Source: CAWJNF01 sp963844235 | Lineage (GTDB): Bacteria; Actinomycetota; Thermoleophilia; Gaiellales; Gaiellaceae | Length of the DNA stretch: 64,000 bases | Direction of reading: 5' to 3' | NCBI GenBank assembly: GCA_963844235.1 | Contig: CAWJNF010000008.1 | Location: 310,001 to 374,000, forward strand | Shown: positions 35,547 through 43,696 of the stretch, in pieces | How positions within the stretch are numbered: position 1 is the first letter of the stretch | Layout of the letters: each line of letters starts with the position of its first letter | Made by a program: the position numbers and the translations under genes | Notes under the pieces: generated by a model | Databases searched by the model: none | Told to the model about the DNA's origin: nothing | The model's input: the letters and a program-made list of their open reading frames with translations, nothing else

Positions 35547-35816
35547 ATGAGAGGCATCTCCCTCTCGGCGCGGAGCCTGCTGACAGCCACCACACAGATG
35601 GAGCAGAGAGCGTTCCACGACTTGCGCCATTCGGCGATAACCCACGATGCCGCTTCCGGTGCGTCCGAGATCGCGGTGATGACGAAGGCGGGTCACCGAA
35701 ACATGGCGCCACGAAGACGTAGGTGCATCTGGCCGGGGTCGTTCCGCGAAGAAGCCGAGCGTGAGGGTAGGTCTTGCGCTAACGCATCGCTGCAAGACCT
35801 GGCCCGCAGGTCCTGA
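35547..35816 (+). pseudogene. Tyrosine integrase relic next to tRNA-Gln, catalytic Tyr lost
   Basis: The frame contains 'AFHDLRHSAITHDAASGASE' and 'IAVMTKAGHRNMA', the His-x-x-Arg and Gly-His motifs of tyrosine recombinases. After a one-base shift the sequence continues 'ATKT*VHLAGVV', where intact relatives have 'TTKTYVHLAGVVF'. The nucleophilic Tyr codon is TAG at 35720-35722. It then shifts back to 'FREEAEREGR'. Upstream 'LRQG' near 35510 may be the degraded Arg I motif. It lies 0.7 kb from tRNA-Gln, where the integrase of a tRNA-targeting element is expected. Confidence 0.75.
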
Positions 35817-35885
35817 ACACGCTCCGCCGTTGGAGGTGAACCGCCGTGAGGGCGACCCCTGTGCATGCCTCCGTGACTACGAACG

Positions 35886-36176
35886 GTGCTAGGTAGCGCC
35901 GAAGGACATGCGTCACATCTACGTCATCTCATGGCCCGTCGATCTCAACTGCCCATGTCCGCTTCACGGGCGATTTCCCGACTGGCGGCACGTCGGAGAA
36001 GGCAAGGACGCACACACGCGTTCGTCGACACCGTTGCCGCTGAGCAGCGTGTGCAGGCCGAGCTCGGCACCTACCACGCGCTCGTGAGGCAGGGCTACAA
36101 GGTCACGGGCGCCCAGCGACGCCGTTACAGCGTTTCCGATTGGGCCGCGTGGCACCGTTCGCTCGGTGCTGTTTGA
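35886..36176 (+). CDS. Possible small protein adjacent to the attachment site
   Basis: The last 60 residues of this frame look genuine ('VDTVAAEQRVQAELGTYHAL', 'RQGYKVTGAQRRRYSVSDWA') and end just before the region leading to the tRNA. The N-terminal part is Ser/Arg-rich, and a different frame beginning at 35907 (MRHIYVISWPVDLNCPCPLH) may be the real start, which would imply a frameshift. Function unknown. Confidence 0.35.
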   Translation: MLGSAEGHASHLRHLMARRSQLPMSASRAISRLAARRRRQGRTHAFVDTVAAEQRVQAELGTYHALVRQGYKVTGAQRRRYSVSDWAAWHRSLGAV

Positions 36177-36463
36177 ATCACTCGCCTACATGTGTCTACA
36201 CGTCGCTGCTGACCTGCCAGCCCTCCGAGCACTAGTGGCGCCGAAGGGCATCCTCGTCGGCAACCGCCTCCCCGGCTGGTCGGGTATGGCCATGCATTCC
36301 ACGTCAAGTCGATGCCGGGGTCGGCTCGCAGCAATCGTAGTACCACCAGATCCAGTCCGCGGGCTGCCTGGTGGCGAATCGGCCGATGATCGGAGGCCCA
36401 GCACCATCCCTGTTTACCCCTTCGTTTACCCCCAAGCTGTAGCCGCGCCAACTCGAGAGACAC

Positions 36464-36486
36464 AAAAGCCCTGTTTACAGGGCTTT
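36464..36486 (-). terminator. Intrinsic terminator of tRNA-Gln
   Basis: On the minus strand AAAGCCCTG and CAGGGCTTT form a 9-bp stem around a 4-base loop, followed by TTTTGTG, starting eight bases after the tRNA 3' end. Confidence 0.75.
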
Positions 36487-36493
36487 CGTGAGG

Positions 36494-36564
36494 CTGCGGG
36501 GCAAGGATTCGAACCTTGACTACCTGATCCAGAGTCAGGCGTCCTACCGTTAGACGACCCCGCA
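36494..36564 (-). tRNA. tRNA-Gln (anticodon CUG)
   Basis: The minus strand folds into a complete cloverleaf of 71 bases. The acceptor is TGCGGGG/CCCCGCA with discriminator G. The D arm contains AACGGTA, the anticodon arm is CCTGA-CTCTGGA-TCAGG with anticodon CTG, the variable region is TAGT and the T arm is CAAGG-TTCGAAT-CCTTG. CCA is not encoded. It reads CAG codons. Its 3' 41 bases belong to the direct repeat bounding the island, so the 3' half seen here was supplied by the integrating element. Confidence 0.93.
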
Positions 36565-36613
36565 CCGGCGTTCCCAGTGTATCGACCGGGGCCCGCGCCG
36601 AGTGCAGCCCGGA

Positions 36614-37004
36614 TCAGCAGGGGCCGGGAAGCGCGGAGCCGGTGGTCGAGACGAGAACAAGGACGGTCGCGGCGCCCTCGCCGGTCTAGAAGCATGCGTT
36701 TGCCGGCTCCGTCCACCCGCGGACGACGGAGGCGTCTCAGCTCGGATCGAGCTGGTGCAGCGTCTCCGCCGTGAGGCCGTCGAGCGTTCCGTTCTGGGCG
36801 ACGTAGACGTTGGCCGCGATCGAGGCCTGCTGCAGTCGCGTCGAGCGCCGCCTCCGCCCTTGCGACCGGGCCGGTGACGGCCTGGCCGGCGGCATTCGGC
36901 AGCCTGTCGAGCGCCTCGGTCGCGACGGACAACCGCCAAGCCATGAGGCACAGCCCGACGATTGCGCCGCTGATGGCGACGAAGAAGCCGTACCGGACCG
37001 TCAT
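36614..37004 (-). pseudogene. Small membrane-anchored, pilin-like or type IV-secreted protein, broken
   Basis: The ATG at 37004 starts MTVRYGFFVAISGAIVGLCL, a single N-terminal membrane helix. After 'GPVARAEAALDAT' the frame must shift to read 'RLQQASIAANVYVAQNGTLD', 'LTAETLHQLDPS', then shift again to 'DASVVRGWTEPANACF', an in-frame TAG, and 'TGEGAATVLVLVSTTGSALP' to a stop at 36614. The composition of the ectodomain is pilin-like. At least two shifts and one nonsense codon mark it as degraded. It lies on the core side of the tRNA. Confidence 0.55.
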
Positions 37005-37128
37005 GCCGCCGTTATCGGACGTGCCGCGAGGCCGCTCGAGCGTCCCGTCGGCAGAGGTGCATCAACATCGGGTGGAGCCGTGCGAGGGGGGTGGGGTGGC
37101 TGAGGGAGCGGCGCGAGGCGCCGCGGGC

Positions 37129-38007
37129 CTACACCTCCAGCCGGTACAGCGGGACGAGGCGCTTCTCGGCTTCGGCCTCGATCCTTGCGACCACCTCGAG
37201 GTGGGGCTCGAGGCCGGAGCCGCGGAGCTTCGCCTTCAGAAGCTGATCCACCTGGTAGACGCCCGAGGAGTTGTTCATGTCGATCTCGATCAGCACCGGG
37301 CGCTCGGTGCCGTCCTTGATCTCCACCGCCTCGATCGCCGCAGCCGACAGTGCGTGGATCGTAAAGTGACCGCGCTCGAACGGGATCCGCGAGCGGCCCT
37401 TCGCCATGTCGAGAGCATCGGCCACGCGGACGATGCCCGCCTCGAGCGTCAGCGGGTGCCCGTCCTCGCGGTGCGTGATGATCGCCTGGAGGATCTCGGC
37501 GACGCAGACGGTCAGCTCGGGCTCGTCGTAGATGCCGTCGAGGAGCTCCCGCGCCTTCGGCTCGGCCAGAAGCAGCGACCAGGTCTCGTGGTCGTCGCGA
37601 TGCACTGACATGCCGACGCAGTGGAGCAGCGCGGAAAGCACGACCACGACCTCCGCGTCGTCCTGCGCCATCCCGTAGTCGGCGACCATCGCCGGCTCGA
37701 CCCCGTTCTTGGCGAGCTGGCGCAGCAGCTTCAGCCCGATGTTGGCGACGATCTGGACGTGCACCCACGAGTGGTCGTTGATCTCGAGTCGCTTGACGGC
37801 GTTGACGTTGGCGACGTGCCACGACGCTTGCAGCTGGCGGTCCTCGTTGACGCGGCCGACGAGCTCGCGCAGCTTCCGGTTCGCGCGCCAGGGCAGGCGG
37901 ATGCGCATCTTCTCTATCGCCTCGCCGGGCGTGAGCCGCGCCTCGCGCTCGACCTCACGCGGCGCCGGTGCCTCGATCAGCTCGGGGGCGTCTTCCTCGG
38001 ACTCCAT
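37129..38007 (-). CDS. HD-domain phosphohydrolase-like protein
   Basis: The ATG at 38007 (or GTG at 38016) starts a product of about 292 residues. After an acidic N-terminus, 'LPWRANRKLRELVGRVNEDR' and 'WVHVQIVANIGLKLLRQLAK' precede the HD core: 'VVVLSALLHCVGMSVHRDDH', 'LQAIITHREDGHPLTLEAGI', 'VRVADALDMAKGRSRIPFER'. The conserved His and Asp positions for metal binding are largely present, though the usual 'HDxGK' appears as 'HCVGM'. A C-terminal alpha-beta domain follows. Members may hydrolyse nucleotides or second messengers; the substrate is unknown. It follows two membrane-protein genes on the same strand, probably co-transcribed. Confidence 0.75.
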   Translation of the reverse strand: MESEEDAPELIEAPAPREVEREARLTPGEAIEKMRIRLPWRANRKLRELVGRVNEDRQLQASWHVANVNAVKRLEINDHSWVHVQIVANIGLKLLRQLAKNGVEPAMVADYGMAQDDAEVVVVLSALLHCVGMSVHRDDHETWSLLLAEPKARELLDGIYDEPELTVCVAEILQAIITHREDGHPLTLEAGIVRVADALDMAKGRSRIPFERGHFTIHALSAAAIEAVEIKDGTERPVLIEIDMNNSSGVYQVDQLLKAKLRGSGLEPHLEVVARIEAEAEKRLVPLYRLEV

Positions 38008-38027
38008 GACCTTCACGCTACAGCGAT

Positions 38028-38693
38028 CTAGCCCTTGTTGAGCTTCAGGTCGAAATACGTGATCGTCCAGGCGAGGGCCACGACGGGTACGACGATCGCG
38101 TTCGCGACGACCCACGCGAGGTAGATGTCGACGAAGCGGGGGAGGGGCGCCAGCGCCGCCTGGATCGCGGCGGACACGGCAACCGACACGAGCGTCGTGA
38201 GCACGATGATCGCGAAGACGGCGAGCCCGTCGCCTCTGACGAGCGCGAAGCTGCGCTGGAAGGCGCCCAGCGGATCGCGACCTTCGAGCACGACCGCCGG
38301 CACCACGGCCATCGTGTAGGTCAGCAGGACGAGACCCGGAACGATCAGGAGGATGAGGCCGCCGACGACGACGATCGCGAGCAGCAGGACGGCGACGACG
38401 AGCGACCAGAAGTGCTCCCCGGCCTGCGCCAGGACCCGGCCGACCGAGATCTCGGTGCGGCCGGCGCGGAGCTCTGCGACGGCGACGGCAAGCGCCCCCT
38501 GCAGGAGGGCGATCGCGGCGATGTCGAGGATCACGACGACGGCGACGAGCCCGGGGTCGCGGGTCGGCCCGATCGCCGCCGGCACGAGCGAGATCACTGC
38601 GAAGACGGCCGCACACATGAGGATGAGCTTGGCCGCGTGCCGGGTGTAGAGGCTCCACGCCTCCCCGAGCACCTCGCCGATGGAGAGCCTCAC
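38028..38693 (-). CDS. Integral membrane protein (GPDP membrane-domain-like)
   Basis: The GTG at 38693 overlaps the upstream gene's TGA (GTGA), so translation is coupled. The product of about 221 residues begins VRLSIGEVLGEAWSLYTRHA, typical of bacterial membrane proteins resembling the membrane domain of glycerophosphodiester phosphodiesterases. Six hydrophobic segments follow, including 'LVPGLVLLTYTMAVVPAVVL'-like 'IVPGLxLLxxxxxxxPAVVLEG' and 'FQRSFALVRGDGLAVFAIIV'. The same motifs recur in the next gene upstream, so the pair arose by duplication and may form a complex. Role unknown, possibly linked to the ABC exporter genes upstream. Confidence 0.75.
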   Translation of the reverse strand: MRLSIGEVLGEAWSLYTRHAAKLILMCAAVFAVISLVPAAIGPTRDPGLVAVVVILDIAAIALLQGALAVAVAELRAGRTEISVGRVLAQAGEHFWSLVVAVLLLAIVVVGGLILLIVPGLVLLTYTMAVVPAVVLEGRDPLGAFQRSFALVRGDGLAVFAIIVLTTLVSVAVSAAIQAALAPLPRFVDIYLAWVVANAIVVPVVALAWTITYFDLKLNKG

Positions 38694-39346
38694 GCGGCAG
38701 TCTCGAGCGCACGCAGGCGGAAGTACATCAGCGTCCAGGCAACCGCGGTGAACGGGGCCACGACCGTGTTCGCGACGACGTTGACGATGATCGACTCGAC
38801 CCACTCGGGGTTGATCGGCGCCAGGGCGAGGCCGGCCACGAGGCCCGCCACGATGATGAGGGCGACCGTGAGCACGATGACTGTGAAGACGTTCAAGCCG
38901 TTGCCACGCACCAGCTCCTGGCTGCGGCCGAACCCGCGAAAGACGCCGGTGTTCTCGACCATGACCGCGGGGATGACGACCGACCAGATCGTCAGCAGGA
39001 TGAGCCCGGGCACGATCAGGAGCAGGAACCCGATCCCGATCGCGATCGATGCGAGGATGCCGGTTGCCGAGAGCACGTTGATCTTCGGCAGCGCGCTCTC
39101 GAGCGTCGCGCGCACGGAGAGATCGGCTCGACCGTCGCGCACGTCCTCCACGGCCTTGACGAGGACGCCCTGGAGCCAGAAGACGCCCGCGAGGGAGACG
39201 AAGACCGCCCAGCCGCCGATCAGGAAGGCCAGCGCGATGACGACCACGGAGATCGCGATATAGACCACAACCGCGATGAGGGTCAGGTGCCACCAGTGAG
39301 CCCGGTAGATGGCCCACGCCTCCCTGATGAGCGCCCCCGGCTGCAC
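38690..39346 (-). CDS. Integral membrane protein, paralogue of its downstream neighbour
   Basis: I chose the GTG at 39346, giving 218 residues beginning VQPGALIREAWAIYRAHWWH, which aligns with the start of the downstream paralogue (LSIGEVLGEAWSLYTRHAAK). Shared landmarks include 'LLIVPGLILLTIWSVVIPAV', 'GFGRSQELVRGNGLNVFTVI' and an ending rich in hydrophobic residues followed by 'TLMYFRLRALE'. Six membrane segments are likely. It ends in the GTGA overlap. The gene begins about 70 bases after the stop of the ABC exporter subunit. Confidence 0.75.
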   Translation of the reverse strand: MQPGALIREAWAIYRAHWWHLTLIAVVVYIAISVVVIALAFLIGGWAVFVSLAGVFWLQGVLVKAVEDVRDGRADLSVRATLESALPKINVLSATGILASIAIGIGFLLLIVPGLILLTIWSVVIPAVMVENTGVFRGFGRSQELVRGNGLNVFTVIVLTVALIIVAGLVAGLALAPINPEWVESIIVNVVANTVVAPFTAVAWTLMYFRLRALETAA

Positions 39347-39417
39347 GCGGCGCAGTCTAGGCGGGGGTGGGCTCGATCCCGGGAGACTCGGGCGAGCCGT
39401 CTTCCATCCGGGATCGG

Positions 39418-41223
39418 TCAGGCCACCGCGCGAGCCCAGTCGCCGTAGAGCGCGAGGTAGCGGCCGCCGTGGGCGAGCAGCTCCTCGTGTGTCCCCTGCT
39501 CGACGATGCGGCCGTGCTCGAGCACGACGATCAGGTCGGCCTGGCGGATCGTCGAGAGGCGGTGGGCGATCACGAACGCGGTGCGACCGGCGAGCAGGCG
39601 GCGGAGCGCGTGCTCGATCCGCTGCTCGGTCTGGATGTCGACGCTCGATGTCGCCTCGTCGAGGACGAGGACGCGCGGGTCGGCGACGAGCGCCCGCGCG
39701 AATGCCACGAGCTGACGCTGGCCGAGCGAGAGGAGGCCTCCTCGCTCGCCCACCTCGGTCGCGTAGCCCTCGGCGAGCCCGCGGATGAACTCGTCGGCTC
39801 CAACAGTCTCGGCGGCGGCGTGGATCTCGTCGTCGGTGGCCTCCGGCCGGGCGAAGGCGATGTTGTCGCGGATCGAGCCGGAGAACAGGAAGCCCTCCTG
39901 GGGCACGATGCCGAGCTGGCGCCGCAGGCTGTGCTGGGTCACGTCGCGCAGGTCGTGGCCGTCGATCGTGATCTGTCCCTCGCGCGGATCGTAGAAGCGC
40001 GCGATCAGCTTCGCGATCGTCGACTTGCCGGCGCCGGTGTGGCCGACGAGCGCGACGGTCGTGCCGGGCGGGACGTCGAGGTCGATGCCGTGCAGGACCT
40101 CCGCCAGCGATCCGTAGCCGAAGCGCACGCCCTCGAAACGGACACGTCCGTCGACGCGCGGGAGCGGGACCGCGCCGGGTCGGTCCACAATCTCCGGCTC
40201 CTCTTCCATGACGTCGATGATCTTGTCGAGCGCGGCGACAGCGGCGAGGAAGGTGTTGTAGAGCTGCGAGAGCACCTGGACGGGGTCGAAGAAGTTCGCG
40301 AGGTAGCCGATGAACGCGAACAGCGTGCCGACCGTCAGCGAGCCGTCGAAGATGAGCCAGCCGCCGAACCCGAGCACCACGGCCGTCGCGATCGACGAGA
40401 GCACGTCGACGAACGGGAAGTACCAGGCGTTCAGCACCACGGTCTCGTGGTTCGCGGTGCGGTAGCCCGCGTTGATTTCCTGGAACTGCTCGTTCGAGCG
40501 CTCCTCGCGGGCGAACGCCTGGACGACGCGCACGCCGGAGATGTCCTCCTGGAGCGTCGCCGTGACGGAGCCCAGCCGCTCGCGCACGCGCCGATATGCG
40601 CGCGAGGAACGGCGGCGGAAGATCGAGGTCGCGACGGCCATGAGCGGGAAGACCACGAGGGTCGCGAGCGCGAGCCGCCAGTCGAGGACGAAGAGGATCA
40701 CCGCCGAACCGAAGAGGACCAGGGTGTTCTGGACAAGGCTGGTCACGCCCTCCGTGACGAGCTGGTCGAGCGCTTCGACGTCGTTCGTGAGGCGGGAGAT
40801 GATCGCCCCGGTGCGATTGCGCTCGTAGAAGCCGAGCGAAAGGCGCCCGAGGTGGCGGAAGAGCCGTAGGCGAAGATCGGCGAGGACGCGCTCGCCTACC
40901 CAGCTCGTCAGGTACACCTGCGCCACGCCCGCGAGCCAGGCCACCAGGCCGGCGCCGAGGAAGGCGACGACGACCCAGGCGAGCAGGCGGAGATCGTCGC
41001 CCTGGATGCCCTCGTCGATCGCGATCTTGCCGAGCCACGGCGGAGCAAGCGAGGCGGCCGTGGCGACCAGCAGCGCCGCGAGGCCGCCGATAACGCGGCC
41101 ACGGTAGGGCCGCGCGAGCCGGACGAGCACCGATACGCGACGAGCCGTGCGCGCCCAGCTCCAGTCCTCGATCTGGGAGCGCGACACCCGCTCGCCGATC
41201 TGGCCTGCCTGGTAGACCTTCAT
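39418..41223 (-). CDS. ABC exporter half-transporter with catalytic-type Walker B
   Basis: The 601-residue protein has an N-terminal six-helix exporter domain (about residues 35-335; 'GFYERNRTGAIISRLTNDVE' is the typical coupling region) and a C-terminal ATPase. Walker A is GHTGAGKST (residues 394-402), the signature is LSLGQRQ (about 498), Walker B is VLVLDEATSS (about 520) and the switch is 'IAHRLST'. The Walker B glutamate is present, but the signature has Leu in place of the second-position Gly. With the partner encoded upstream (41510-43363) it fits the asymmetric heterodimeric exporters. Substrate could be lipid, peptide or drug; not determinable. Confidence 0.9.
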   Translation of the reverse strand: MKVYQAGQIGERVSRSQIEDWSWARTARRVSVLVRLARPYRGRVIGGLAALLVATAASLAPPWLGKIAIDEGIQGDDLRLLAWVVVAFLGAGLVAWLAGVAQVYLTSWVGERVLADLRLRLFRHLGRLSLGFYERNRTGAIISRLTNDVEALDQLVTEGVTSLVQNTLVLFGSAVILFVLDWRLALATLVVFPLMAVATSIFRRRSSRAYRRVRERLGSVTATLQEDISGVRVVQAFAREERSNEQFQEINAGYRTANHETVVLNAWYFPFVDVLSSIATAVVLGFGGWLIFDGSLTVGTLFAFIGYLANFFDPVQVLSQLYNTFLAAVAALDKIIDVMEEEPEIVDRPGAVPLPRVDGRVRFEGVRFGYGSLAEVLHGIDLDVPPGTTVALVGHTGAGKSTIAKLIARFYDPREGQITIDGHDLRDVTQHSLRRQLGIVPQEGFLFSGSIRDNIAFARPEATDDEIHAAAETVGADEFIRGLAEGYATEVGERGGLLSLGQRQLVAFARALVADPRVLVLDEATSSVDIQTEQRIEHALRRLLAGRTAFVIAHRLSTIRQADLIVVLEHGRIVEQGTHEELLAHGGRYLALYGDWARAVA

Positions 41224-41509
41224 CGCGGCCTCCCGTACGTGCGGAGCCGCGGGCTGTCCGGCGGGGCGGAGAGCGGGGGGCCTCGTCGGTCGGCCCGGAT
41301 CTCCGAGTGCCCTGGGCTCCGAGGGGCCGGCCGTGGGGCGCCGATCGGCTCGCCCGCCGAGAAGTCACGTCTCCGGCGCAATCCGACACACATGGGTGCA
41401 GATTGCCGCGCTAGGGTCCGTCCCGAAAGGGTGGTGGGCCCCCCACCCATGGGCGGGGCGTGCGGGGCCTGGTGGTCGGCTCGTGGTGTTGCAGAGGGGT
41501 GCGGGGCGA

Positions 41510-43363
41510 TCATGCGCGCGCTCCCGCGGCGGCGGGGAGGTCCGGACCTTCGTCCGGCTCCGGCGCGGCGTCCGACAGCGCCGGCGAGAGATCCTCCGGC
41601 TCGGGCGCCGCGTCCGTCACGAGGCCATGCTCCTCGATCTCGCGGTAGACGGCACTCGTGCGGCGCAGCTCGTCGGGCGTTCCGAGCTCGGCGATACGGC
41701 CGTCCTCGAGGACGGCGATCTCGTCTGCCAAGGAAATCGTGGACAGGCGATGGGCGATGATCAACGTCGTCCGCCCCTGCATGACCTCGCGCAGCGCGAC
41801 CCGGATCCGCGCTTCGGTCGTCGCGTCGACCGAGGCGGTCGCGTCGTCGAGAATCAGGACTCTCGGGTCGACGAGCAGCGCGCGGGCGATCGCGATGCGC
41901 TGGCGCTGGCCGCCGGAGAGGGTGATGCCGCGCTCGCCGATGACGGTCTCGTACCCGTCCGGCAACGCCTCGATGAACTCGTGCGCCTGCGCCGCGTGGG
42001 CGGCTCGCTCCACGTCCGCGGCGCTGGCGCCGACCACGCCGAATGCGATGTTCTCGCGCACGGTCGCCGAGAAGAGGAACGGGTCCTGGGACACGATGCC
42101 GACGGCTCGGCGCAGCGACTCGAGCTCGAGGTCGCGAACGTCGATGCCGTCGACCAGCACGCGACCTCGCTGCGGGTCATAGAAGCGCGGGACGAGCGCG
42201 GTCAGCGTCGTCTTCCCGGAGCCCGTACGCCCGATCAGCGCCACGATGCGACCCGGAGCGACGTCGAGGTCGAGCCCGTTCACGACCGGTTCGCCGCCGT
42301 CGTACGCGAACGTGACGTCATCGAAGGTGACCCGTCCGCCGCCTGCCGGCAGCGGACGCGCGTCAGCGCGGTCGCGGACGTCCGGCCGCTCGTCGAGCAC
42401 CTCGAAGATCCGCTCGCCTGCCGCGAGCGCCCTCTGGATCTGCCCGATCCACATTCCCAGCATCCGCAGCGGGAACACGAGCATCAGCAGGTACACGTTG
42501 AACGTCACGAAGGAGCCGAGCGCCAGCGAGCCGGAGACCACGAAGTGACCACCTGCAAACAGCACGGCCGCCTGTGCGGCGAGCGGCAGGAACGAGAGGA
42601 ACGGCAGGTACGTCGCAGCCTGGCGCGTTGCGTGGAGAGATCGCTCGAAGATCGCCTCCGTCCGGCGTGCGAACTCCGCCTGGCGGTCGTCCTCCCGCGC
42701 GAAGGCCTTGACGACGCCGGCGCCGACGATCGACTCCTCGGCGACGGTGGTCATGTCCGCCAGGCGCTGCTGTACGTCCTTGAGCACCGGGTGGGACACG
42801 TGGCTGTAGCGCCACGCGACGGCGACGAGGAGAGGGGTGATCGCGAGGGCGATCAGCGCCAGGCGCCAGTCGATCACGAACAGGAGCGCTGTGACGCCCA
42901 CGATCGTCAGCACGTGCTGGGCGAGAAAGATGAGCCCGTAGCCGAGGAAGAAACGGACGTTCTGCAGATCCACGGTGGCGCGCGACATGAGCTGGCCCGT
43001 CTGGTGCCGGTCGAAGAAGCCAAACGAGAGCCGCAGCAGGTGCCCGTAGAGCGCGTTTCGCATGTCGTACTCGACGCCGAGCGCCTGCTGCCCCGAGATC
43101 AGCCGGCGGCCGACCATCATGACCGCCTTGGCGACCCCGAACGCGACGATCAGGCCGACCAGCAGCGCGAGGCGCTCGCCGTCGCCATCGGGAATCGGCC
43201 CGTCGATGGCGTCGCCGAGGAGCCAGGGAATCGCCAAGCCGGCCGCTTGCGAGCCGACGGCCAGGACGATCGAGATCGCGAGCGAGACCTTGTACGGCCG
43301 CAGAAACCCGAGCAGCCGTGCGAAGGTGCGCATGCGGGACGGTGCTGCGGCGGGGGTGGACAC
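41510..43363 (-). CDS. ABC exporter half-transporter with degenerate Walker B
   Basis: Start is uncertain: ATG at 43432, GTG at 43363 or ATG at 43333 (MRTFARLLGFLRPYKVSLAI); the earliest adds Ala/Arg-rich residues. The exporter domain spans roughly residues 35-335 counted from 43432, with 'GFFDRHQTGQLMSRATVDLQ'. The ATPase has Walker A GRTGSGKTT (about 401), a canonical LSGGQRQ signature (about 505), a Walker B ending ILIL-type 'VLILDDATAS' (about 528) and 'IAHRLST'. The catalytic Glu after Walker B is Asp, so one of the two ATP sites of the heterodimer should be catalytically impaired. It is the first gene of the block, 286 bases ahead of its partner. Confidence 0.9.
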   Translation of the reverse strand: MSTPAAAPSRMRTFARLLGFLRPYKVSLAISIVLAVGSQAAGLAIPWLLGDAIDGPIPDGDGERLALLVGLIVAFGVAKAVMMVGRRLISGQQALGVEYDMRNALYGHLLRLSFGFFDRHQTGQLMSRATVDLQNVRFFLGYGLIFLAQHVLTIVGVTALLFVIDWRLALIALAITPLLVAVAWRYSHVSHPVLKDVQQRLADMTTVAEESIVGAGVVKAFAREDDRQAEFARRTEAIFERSLHATRQAATYLPFLSFLPLAAQAAVLFAGGHFVVSGSLALGSFVTFNVYLLMLVFPLRMLGMWIGQIQRALAAGERIFEVLDERPDVRDRADARPLPAGGGRVTFDDVTFAYDGGEPVVNGLDLDVAPGRIVALIGRTGSGKTTLTALVPRFYDPQRGRVLVDGIDVRDLELESLRRAVGIVSQDPFLFSATVRENIAFGVVGASAADVERAAHAAQAHEFIEALPDGYETVIGERGITLSGGQRQRIAIARALLVDPRVLILDDATASVDATTEARIRVALREVMQGRTTLIIAHRLSTISLADEIAVLEDGRIAELGTPDELRRTSAVYREIEEHGLVTDAAPEPEDLSPALSDAAPEPDEGPDLPAAAGARA

Positions 43364-43696
43364 CGTCCGAGTGTAGAGGCCGCGCTGCTGGGCCTTTCGC
43401 CCGGCCGCTTCGCTCCGCGATTCCGCCTCCATACTGGGCCGAACGCGCGCGAACAGACTGGGATTCCCGGCCGGAAGGCCCTCAGTACACTCATTCGTTG
43501 CCGATGAGGACGGCTCAGAATCTGCGGTTCCAGCTCAGCGTCGTCGTCCGCCTGCTTCGCGGCCTCGCTGTTACCCACGGCTCGTGCCGAGGCGCTCAGA
43601 GACGTTACCGTCGTGGGAGCTCTTCCCGCTCGTGGACGAAGGGCGCGCCGGCGATTCCGCAGCCGCCGAGGCGCTCTCCGCGGCTCGCGTAGACCC

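Larger units (their letters stand above)
2331..36534. mobile_element. Genomic island of about 34 kb inserted at tRNA-Gln, heavily decayed
   Basis: The borders are 54-bp direct repeats differing at one base: a truncated tRNA-Gln on the left and the intact tRNA-Gln on the right, the classic footprint of tyrosine-integrase insertion. Inside are integrase C-terminal relics at 4101-4283, 10655-11909, 31275-31460 and 35547-35816, a serine recombinase fragment near 13.0 kb, an IS256-type fragment near 18.2 kb and a tRNA-Lys scar at 30999-31044. Coding density is much lower than right of the tRNA, and most recombination genes are broken. I see no intact integrase, so the island is probably immobile. 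Several insertions probably accumulated here; exact internal borders cannot be drawn. Confidence 0.82.

Noticed and set aside
2331..36534. A toxin-antitoxin, restriction or anti-phage defence system as island cargo
   Set aside because: I looked for methyltransferase, nuclease, helicase and toxin motifs and found none that could be supported.
38690..41389. A very long minus-strand reading frame of about 900 codons overlapping the ABC exporter gene
   Set aside because: Only its last 219 codons encode a sensible membrane protein; the rest is Arg/Pro/Gly-rich translation of the ABC gene in another frame, a usual high-GC shadow.
41333..43507. A 724-codon plus-strand frame opposite the first ABC exporter
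   Set aside because: Its composition is His/Arg/Asp-rich with no domain, while the minus strand carries all ABC motifs.
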